Source of the DNA: F2B08 sp046260445 | GTDB taxonomy: Bacteria; Actinomycetota; Actinomycetes; Actinomycetales; Dermatophilaceae | NCBI GenBank assembly: GCA_046260445.1 | Contig: JBHEPF010000129.1 | Span: forward strand, 1-27,298 | DNA length: 27,298 bases | Direction: 5' to 3' | In this document: positions 22,837-27,298 of the stretch, piece by piece | How positions within the stretch are numbered: position 1 is the first letter of the stretch | Layout of the letters: each line of letters starts with the position of its first letter | Notes under the pieces: model-generated | Database searches by the model: none | What the model was told of the DNA's origin: nothing | What the model saw: only the letters and a program-made list of their open reading frames with translations | Position numbers and translations under genes: made by a program

Positions 22837-23745
22837 TCAGTCCTCGAGGGCCTTGAACAACGCGACGTGCAAGGACGCGGCGGCCGGGTCGTCGTGGGCC
22901 CACAGAATCTGGATGCCGGTATGGAGCAGGCTCCAGAGGCGGGCCTCCTCGGCGTCCACGCCGGCGGCGTCGGCAGCGATCTGGAGTCGGTGGCGGACGC
23001 TCCGCCGAAGGGCCGAGCCCGTCCCGAGCTCGTCGACCCGGTTGCGCAGGAGGGGCTGGAACTCGAAGCCCGGATGCCCCGCGGCCGGCTTGGGGTCGAT
23101 GGCCAGCCAGGGCTCGCGCTCGGCACCGAGGACGTTGTCGTAGTGCAGGTCGGTGTGCAGGACCACGTGCGTCGGGTCCGGGAGCAGCTCCTCGGCGAGG
23201 GAACGGGTGCGGGCGGCGAGCCGTCGAGGCACCGCGCCGTGGCCCAGCCGCTCGAGGTGCGGCGCGAGGAGGTCTCTCAACGGCGGGATGGTCGGTGGGG
23301 CCGGGACGTGAAGCCGCCGGAGGAGCCCGCCCGCGATCTCGCATGCGGTGAAGGCGTCCTCACTTCCCAGCGTGCGCGTCGGGTCGAGCCGTTCGAGCAG
23401 CAGCGCCCCGCGAGCCGGGTCGGCGGCCAGCAGCCGCACCGCGCCCCGTCCGCCCCACAACCGCAGAGCCGTGTGCTCGGCGGCCGACTCACGGTGCGGC
23501 CAGCCGACCTTGAGCACGGCCGGTGCGCCGTCCCGGTCGACCGGGAACGCCACGGCCGTCCACCCCGTCCGCGCGGGGCCGGTCACCGTGAGGTCCCACT
23601 GGTCGAGGCACTCGATGACGATCTGGCGGGCCCGGCGCGACCAGATCGCACCTGTCGGACCCCCGTCGGCCGGCAGCCGCGCGATGAGGCCCAGCCATGC
23701 GTCGGGGACGAGTGGCGCTGCCGGTGGATAGGGGGATGACGTCAT
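22837..23745 (-). CDS. APH(6)-like aminoglycoside/hydroxyurea phosphotransferase family kinase
   Basis: A 302-residue kinase-like protein. ATP-binding Lys79 lies in AVLKVGWPHRESAAEH. The Brenner-type catalytic loop is HTDLHYDN (197-204; base Asp199, metal-binding Asn204), and the DFG-equivalent is AIDPK (215-219; Asp217). The DPK form is characteristic of the streptomycin 6-kinase/hydroxyurea phosphotransferase family. Its ATG overlaps the stop of the lipoprotein gene upstream on the minus strand (ATGA), so it is translated from that mRNA. An open frame extends to 23823 but lies in the neighbour. True drug resistance cannot be inferred; many chromosomal relatives have unknown small-molecule substrates. 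It runs convergently towards the coiled-coil gene, ending 15 bases away. Confidence 0.82.
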   Translation of the reverse strand: MTSSPYPPAAPLVPDAWLGLIARLPADGGPTGAIWSRRARQIVIECLDQWDLTVTGPARTGWTAVAFPVDRDGAPAVLKVGWPHRESAAEHTALRLWGGRGAVRLLAADPARGALLLERLDPTRTLGSEDAFTACEIAGGLLRRLHVPAPPTIPPLRDLLAPHLERLGHGAVPRRLAARTRSLAEELLPDPTHVVLHTDLHYDNVLGAEREPWLAIDPKPAAGHPGFEFQPLLRNRVDELGTGSALRRSVRHRLQIAADAAGVDAEEARLWSLLHTGIQILWAHDDPAAASLHVALFKALED

Positions 23746-24734
23746 CCCGGAGAGTGGGTTCCGGGAAATGCTCGCAGCGGCACGCCCCAGGTCGCACCGT
23801 GAGCGGCCGCGGCCCCGAGCCATCCGACGACGTCTGGAGCGGTGTCGATCTGAGCCGCTCCGGTCACCGTCGTGAGCAGCCCGCCGTAGCCGTCGGTGAG
23901 GCCGGAGAGCACGTGGGCGGCGAGCCGCAGCGCAGACTCATCCGAGTCGACGGGGAAGGGGAGGGGGTAGCCGAAGACGGGAGTCGGTGCGTCGCCCCCG
24001 GCGCGCCGGGTCTGCGCGCGCCGCAGCCGGCGCAGGTCCGTCAGCGCTGCGATCGCGGACTCGCGGGTCTCGTCGCGCGACTGCGCGGCGACGATCTCGA
24101 AGCCATAGACGGCTTCGTGTGTCACCTCGACGAACCCCGCTGCAAGGTGGGGGAACTGCCAGAGATATGCAGCGTCCACCCGGGCGCGCTCCGGTACCTC
24201 CCCTCCGGTGAGCAGGACCGCGGCCCACCGTTGCGCCAGGAGGCTCGTGACGATGGGGAAGAGACCGGGACCGCATCGGCTGAGGTCGTCGATCCTCGTC
24301 AGGGCCGTCTCCGGTCCGGCCGGTGCGTCGTCGTCCGCCGGGGTCGGATCGGGCGTGGATGACGACGGTGCCGCACCTGGCGTGGACGTGTCGGTCGCGC
24401 TGTGCGCGGGCGGCACAAGCGTCTCGTCGAGGGTCTCGATCGGGACGCCGGCCCGGAAGAGCGCGCTCCGCAGGACTGCGACCTGCTCCGCATACAGGTC
24501 GGTGTGCGGCCCCTCCTGCTCGGCCAGGTCCCGGCAGTCCTCTAGGAGCCAGAGCAGGGCGGACTCGGCTGGAATCGGCTCTCGCGTCGGGATGAGCGGG
24601 ATGGGCGGAGCGTCGTCCTCGAGGCGCACGTCACACGCGGACAGCACCAGGGCGGCCGTGCCGAGCGCTCCGCCGAGCAGCGCACGGCGACCAGGCTGCC
24701 ACGGCGTGGCGGAGGGCTGAGGTGCGGGACGCAT
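23742..24734 (-). CDS. DUF4439 ferritin-like lipoprotein
   Basis: A 330-residue exported protein. The N-terminus has twin Arg (16-17), a hydrophobic stretch and the lipobox LSAC (Cys34), so it is probably a Tat- or Sec-exported lipoprotein. A Pro/Thr/Ser/Asp-rich linker runs from about 108 to 142. The C-terminal half (about 185-325), with LWQFPHLAAGFVEVTHEAVYGFEIVAAQ and LTDLRRLRRAQTRR, resembles the helical ferritin-like DUF4439 domain of actinobacteria. The ATG at 24734 is favoured over upstream in-frame starts because of the lipoprotein signal and a -10 box 7 bases away. A similar gene lies between proS and rimP in Mycobacterium. Biochemical function is unknown. Confidence 0.8.
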   Translation of the reverse strand: MRPAPQPSATPWQPGRRALLGGALGTAALVLSACDVRLEDDAPPIPLIPTREPIPAESALLWLLEDCRDLAEQEGPHTDLYAEQVAVLRSALFRAGVPIETLDETLVPPAHSATDTSTPGAAPSSSTPDPTPADDDAPAGPETALTRIDDLSRCGPGLFPIVTSLLAQRWAAVLLTGGEVPERARVDAAYLWQFPHLAAGFVEVTHEAVYGFEIVAAQSRDETRESAIAALTDLRRLRRAQTRRAGGDAPTPVFGYPLPFPVDSDESALRLAAHVLSGLTDGYGGLLTTVTGAAQIDTAPDVVGWLGAAAAHGATWGVPLRAFPGTHSPG

Positions 24735-24741
24735 ACAGGGG

Positions 24742-24747
24742 AACCTA
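24742..24747 (-). promoter_or_regulatory. -10 box for leaderless DUF4439 mRNA (minus strand)
   Basis: On the minus strand, TAGGTT is followed by seven bases and the ATG at 24734, so the transcript would begin at the start codon. The 166-base divergent gap (24735-24900) also holds a perfect 12-bp palindrome GCGCCATGGCGC (24836-24847) and must contain the rimP promoter, for which I see no convincing boxes. Confidence 0.5.
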
Positions 24748-24900
24748 TCGCGGGACCGGAGCACCCTCGCCGCGGCCAACGCGCACGCGAGACCGCTGCG
24801 CTGTCCTGGCATACAGTTGTCTCTTCCGTACCGTCGCGCCATGGCGCCGAAAACCGTATAGACACGTCCACACCGACAACTGCAGAAGGGCCTGACCCCC

Positions 24901-25410
24901 GTGAGCGTCGTAGACCGCATCCGCACCCTCATCGAGCCCGTGCTGGCTCCTCTGGTCGTCGACGAGGTCAAGGTCACCCCTGCGGGCAAGCGGCGCGTCG
25001 TGCGTATCGCCGTCGACCGGCCCACGGACGAGTCGTCCGTCGTCGACACGGGCAGCGAACCGATGTCGCTTGACGAGGTCGCCGACGCCACCCGAGCGGT
25101 GAACGAGGCGCTCGATGTCAGTGACGTGCTCGGCGAGCAGCCCTACACCCTCGAGGTGACCTCCGCGGGCGTCGGGCGACCCCTGACCCGTCCGCGCCAT
25201 TACCAGCGCGGCGTGGGTCGCCTCGTGGTCATCGCACGCGAGGGGCGCGAGGACCTGCGTGGCCGGATCGTCTCGGCCGGTCCGGACGCCGTGACAGTGA
25301 CCGTGCCCGCGACGAAGCAGGGCGGCGAGCGCGCCGAGACCATCCGGTATGCCGAGGTCGCCGGCGCCCGAATCGACGTGGAGTTCTCCCGCCCCGCGAG
25401 CGACGACTGA
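24901..25410 (+). CDS. rimP: Ribosome maturation factor RimP
   Basis: Cytoplasmic factor for 30S subunit assembly, 169 residues. The N-terminal domain begins SVVDRIRTLIEPVLAPLVVDEVKVTPAGKRRVVRIAVD (split; about 2-40), followed by a conserved MSLDEVADATRAVNEALD helix and YTLEVTSAGVGRPLT (around 81-95). The C-terminal SH3-like barrel covers about 100-165. AGAAGGG at 24884-24890 lies 10 bases before the GTG. It opens the conserved rimP-nusA-ylxR-infB cluster and is 52 bases upstream of nusA. Confidence 0.93.
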   Translation: MSVVDRIRTLIEPVLAPLVVDEVKVTPAGKRRVVRIAVDRPTDESSVVDTGSEPMSLDEVADATRAVNEALDVSDVLGEQPYTLEVTSAGVGRPLTRPRHYQRGVGRLVVIAREGREDLRGRIVSAGPDAVTVTVPATKQGGERAETIRYAEVAGARIDVEFSRPASDD

Positions 25411-25462
25411 GCGCGAGCGATTCACCCAGACCTGACGACCGGACGAGGAGAGAAGGAACACC

Positions 25463-26527
25463 ATGGACATCGACCTGCAAGCCCTGCGAGCGCTGGAGCG
25501 CGAGCGTGACGTGTCCCTCGATATCCTCATCCCGGCCATCGAGAACGCCGTCCTGCAGGCGTACCTGCGCACCGACGACCACTACCCGAGCGCTCGTGCC
25601 GAGCTCGACCGCAAGACGGGCAAGGTCGTCATCTGGGCGCGCGAGGCCCACGAGGTGACCGAGGAGGTGCCCGCCCCCGAGGACGACGCGGACCAGAGCC
25701 TGCGCACCCGGGTGAGGCGGGAGCTGGGCCCGGAGTTCGACGACACCCCCAGCGGGTTCGGTCGCATCGCCGCCTCGACGGCGCGCCAGGTCATCGTCCA
25801 GCGGATGCGAGAGCTCGAGGACGAGGCGATCCTCGGCGACTTCCGCGGCAAGGAGGGCGACATCGTCGCCGGCGTCGTCCAGCAGAGCCCGGACCCGCGC
25901 CATGTCACCGTCGACTTCGGCACCGTCGAGGGCATCCTGCCGCTGGCCGAGCAGGTGCCGGGGGAGGAGTACAAGCACGGTGACCGCCTGCGCTGCTATG
26001 TCGTCAGCGTGCGTCGGGGCTTCAAGGGACCGCAGATCATGCTGTCCCGCACCCACCCCAACCTCGTCAAGAAGCTCTTCGCGCTCGAGGTGCCGGAGAT
26101 CGCGGACGGGACCGTCGAGATCGCCGCGCTCGCGCGCGAGGCCGGCCACCGGAGCAAGATCGCCGTCCACTCCACCGTCCCAGGGGTCAACGCCAAGGGT
26201 GCCTGCATCGGCCCGATGGGCGCCCGGGTGAGGGCCGTCATGACCGAGCTGCATGGGGAGAAGATCGACATCGTCGACTACTCGCCCAACCCGACGGTCT
26301 TCATCGCCGCTGCTCTCTCGCCTTCCAGGGTCCAGGCGGTCGAGGTCGTCGACCTTAAGCTGCGAGCGGCCCGGGTCATCGTGCCCGACTACCAGCTCTC
26401 GCTCGCGATCGGCAAGGAGGGGCAGAACGCCCGTCTCGCAGCCAAGCTGACCGGGTGGCGCATCGACATCCGTCCCGACACCGACGCGGCCGCGGCAGGC
26501 ACCCGGACGGGCCCGCCGCCCGCATGA
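25463..26527 (+). CDS. nusA: Transcription termination/antitermination factor NusA
   Basis: RNA-polymerase-binding factor that modulates pausing, termination and antitermination. The 354-residue protein has the N-terminal polymerase-binding domain (about 1-125), an S1 domain (about 130-200; GDIVAGVVQQ and VDFGTVEGILPLAEQ), and two KH domains (about 205-340; KIAVHSTVPGVNAKGACIGPMGARVRAV and LSLAIGKEGQNARLAAKLTGWRIDI, each split here). It lacks the C-terminal acidic repeats of the E. coli protein, as in other actinobacteria. GGAGAGAAGG precedes the ATG. A GC-rich hairpin follows the stop immediately. Confidence 0.95.
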   Translation: MDIDLQALRALERERDVSLDILIPAIENAVLQAYLRTDDHYPSARAELDRKTGKVVIWAREAHEVTEEVPAPEDDADQSLRTRVRRELGPEFDDTPSGFGRIAASTARQVIVQRMRELEDEAILGDFRGKEGDIVAGVVQQSPDPRHVTVDFGTVEGILPLAEQVPGEEYKHGDRLRCYVVSVRRGFKGPQIMLSRTHPNLVKKLFALEVPEIADGTVEIAALAREAGHRSKIAVHSTVPGVNAKGACIGPMGARVRAVMTELHGEKIDIVDYSPNPTVFIAAALSPSRVQAVEVVDLKLRAARVIVPDYQLSLAIGKEGQNARLAAKLTGWRIDIRPDTDAAAAGTRTGPPPA

Positions 26528-26565
26528 GCCACGCCCGTCGATGACCAGCGGCTCGGGGCCGTGGC
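26528..26565. other. GC-rich hairpin directly after nusA
   Basis: GCCACG (26528-26533) pairs with CGTGGC (26560-26565), and CCC (26534-26536) with GGG (26556-26558) after a one-base bulge, giving about 9 bp. It begins at the base after the nusA stop. With no U-run, it may be a processing or pausing site within the operon rather than a full terminator. Confidence 0.4.
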
Positions 26566-26587
26566 AGCCGCGCGGGTGAGGGAACGC

Positions 26588-26593
26588 TAGAAT
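26588..26593 (+). promoter_or_regulatory. Possible internal -10 box before ylxR-infB
   Basis: TAGAAT is the best -10 match in this part of the window and would start RNA near 26600. It overlaps the ATG at 26592, so use of this promoter would force YlxR to start at the GTG at 26640, or the transcript would serve mainly infB. No -35 match is visible. Confidence 0.35.
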
Positions 26594-26906
26594 GAGAGAG
26601 ACCGATCGGACTGGACTCCGGCGTCAGCAGGCCTCCCACGTGCCCACCCGCACATGTCTGGGCTGCCGACGGACGGATAGCCGGTCGGCACTCCTGCGCG
26701 TGACGGCACGCGAGGGCGACTCCGGAGCAGTCCGGATCGTCCCCGACGTGCGCGGTCGGCTCGGTGGTCGTGGCGCTTGGCTGCACACCGATCCCGACTG
26801 TGTCGAGCAGGCGGTGCGGCGTCGAGCGTTCGCTCGGGCCCTGCGAGTCGGGGCCCCGGTCGATCTCACGCCGCTCACCGCATACCTCGACAGTCTGCGC
26901 TCCTGA
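26592..26906 (+). CDS. ylxR: YlxR/RnpM-family RNA-binding protein
   Basis: Small nucleic-acid-binding protein found between nusA and infB in most Gram-positive bacteria; in Firmicutes relatives it binds RNase P RNA. The family signature RTCLGCR begins at residue 19 of the 104-residue form, followed by RVVPDVRGRLGGRGAWLH-like elements (here VPDVRGRLGGRGAWLH) and a C-terminal FARALR segment. Two starts are possible: the ATG at 26592 with GAGGGA (26578-26583) 8 bases upstream, or the GTG at 26640, which puts the signature at the usual distance from the N-terminus and gives 88 residues. I kept the ATG for its ribosome binding site, but the shorter form is nearly as likely. Confidence 0.85.
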   Translation: MRETDRTGLRRQQASHVPTRTCLGCRRTDSRSALLRVTAREGDSGAVRIVPDVRGRLGGRGAWLHTDPDCVEQAVRRRAFARALRVGAPVDLTPLTAYLDSLRS

Positions 26907-27018
26907 CCACCAGCTCGACGGCCAGGTGTGCGGCGCGCCGGAGTGCAGTGAACATGTCCCTCATGGCGTCCGTGACAGCGGCGCCACTCCAGAAGAACCG
27001 GAAGCGGGTTTGACGCTG

Positions 27019-27064
27019 ATGAGCCCCCGATGAGTACTCAGCAATGAGCACCCCCCAGCACTAG
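27019..27064 (+). promoter_or_regulatory. Chain of three ATGA-linked micro-ORFs in the infB leader
   Basis: Three tiny ORFs follow one another with 4-base ATGA overlaps: MSPR-stop (27019-27033), MSTQQ-stop (27030-27047) and MSTPQH-stop (27044-27064). Each uses ATG-AGC or ATG-AGT as its first two codons and lies in a different frame from the one before. The last stop is two bases before a hairpin that precedes the infB ribosome binding site. The geometry suggests a reinitiation relay or leader-peptide control of IF-2. None has a strong ribosome binding site of its own. Confidence 0.5.
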
Positions 27065-27066
27065 CC

Positions 27067-27095
27067 GGTCCATCTCGCGCCCGCGGGTTTGGACC
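27067..27095. other. Hairpin between the micro-ORFs and the infB ribosome binding site
   Basis: GGTCCA (27067-27072) pairs with TGGACC (27090-27095), and CTCGC (27074-27078) pairs with GCGGG (27083-27087, one G-U) around a GCCC loop. It lies three bases after the last micro-ORF stop codon and five bases before GAAGGAG, so ribosomes ending at 27064 would cover or disturb it. Confidence 0.5.
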
Positions 27096-27111
27096 ACCAC
27101 GAAGGAGAAAC

Positions 27112-27298
27112 GTGTCCAAAGTCCGTGTGAGCGCACTCGCCAAAGAGGTCGGAGTGACCAGCAAGGTCCTCCTCGAACGCCTCAATGGGATGGGCGAGTA
27201 TGTCAAGACCGCGAGCTCGACGGTCGAGCTGCCGGTCGTCCGCAGGTACAAGGAGAAGTTCCCGCCTGAGTCCGCCCAGCCCGCCCCCCGCTCTGCCC
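27112..27298 (+). CDS. infB: Translation initiation factor IF-2, 3' partial
   Basis: The first 62 codons of IF-2, the GTPase that places initiator tRNA on the 30S subunit. The N-terminal KVRVSALAKEVGVTSKVLLE (3-22) followed by LNGMGEYVKTASSTVE is the IF-2 N-terminal helical domain. A Pro/Ala/Ser-rich linker begins at about residue 53, and the G domain lies beyond the window. GAAGGAG (27101-27107) is 4 bases before the GTG. The 205-base gap after ylxR is long for this operon and holds the micro-ORF chain and hairpin. Confidence 0.95.
   Translation, partial: MSKVRVSALAKEVGVTSKVLLERLNGMGEYVKTASSTVELPVVRRYKEKFPPESAQPAPRSA

Noticed and set aside
22826..22837. AGGCCGCGGCCT palindrome between the convergent genes as a bidirectional terminator
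   Set aside because: As a hairpin it gives only a 4-bp stem with a 4-base loop and no U-run on either strand.
26764..27033. An 89-codon open frame overlapping the end of ylxR
   Set aside because: It is out of frame with ylxR for half its length, has no ribosome binding site and no recognisable domain. Its final codons were retained only as the first micro-ORF.
27014..27111. Hammerhead-ribozyme-like CTGATGAG before infB with GAAAC near 27107
   Set aside because: The bases after CTGATGAG do not form a stem II leading into the GAAA element, and no closing stem I/III with a cleavage site could be drawn.

Overview
The window is high-GC, densely packed DNA with GTG starts, stop/start overlaps and strong GC bias at third codon positions. 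Gene content and order (dxr-rseP-ispG-GNAT, proS, a DUF4439 lipoprotein gene, rimP-nusA-ylxR-infB) match the core chromosome of an actinobacterium. The gene family mix would fit an Intrasporangiaceae-like micrococcale, but the genus is a guess. I see no tRNA, rRNA, CRISPR array, insertion sequence or prophage. No gene-free stretch exceeds about 210 bases.

Region 1 (2-7862): a polyamine-type import and breakdown operon. It holds a substrate-binding lipoprotein (5' end off the window), ATPase PotA, permeases PotB and PotC, a saccharopine-dehydrogenase-like oxidoreductase, an agmatinase-family ureohydrolase and an aldehyde dehydrogenase. Most junctions overlap or lie within a few bases. A 43-bp exact direct repeat copies the tail of potB into the potB-potC junction. 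A DnaB-C/RecA-like ATPase follows, coupled by ATGA to the aldehyde dehydrogenase.

Region 2 (8983-13817): an RNase Sa-like exported ribonuclease and its barstar inhibitor overlap into dxr, then the site-2 protease rseP. ispG follows on its own apparent leaderless promoter. Three in-frame tandem repeats sit in the RNase, barstar and dxr genes.

Region 3 (13876-19083): two GNAT proteins, a TauE/SafE (TSUP) permease with a CsoR/CstR-like palindrome over its -10 box, prolyl-tRNA synthetase, and a second TSUP permease.

Region 4 (19084-22821): phosphate uptake. A PiT-type transporter gene carries an apparent internal deletion with a frameshift. Upstream lie PHO-box-like 11-bp direct repeats, a -10 box and a 9-bp hairpin. 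A Na+/phosphate cotransporter with a PhoU-like tail and a small coiled-coil protein follow.

Region 5 (22837-24734, minus strand): a two-gene operon of a twin-Arg/lipobox DUF4439 protein and an APH(6)-like kinase, coupled by ATGA.

Region 6 (24901-end): rimP, nusA, ylxR and the start of infB. Before infB lies a chain of three tiny ORFs linked by ATGA overlaps, followed by a hairpin just upstream of the infB ribosome binding site.

A recurring theme is a TAnnnT-like -10 box exactly 6-7 bases before a start codon (gabD, ispG, both GNATs, the first TSUP, the DUF4439 gene), which predicts many leaderless mRNAs.
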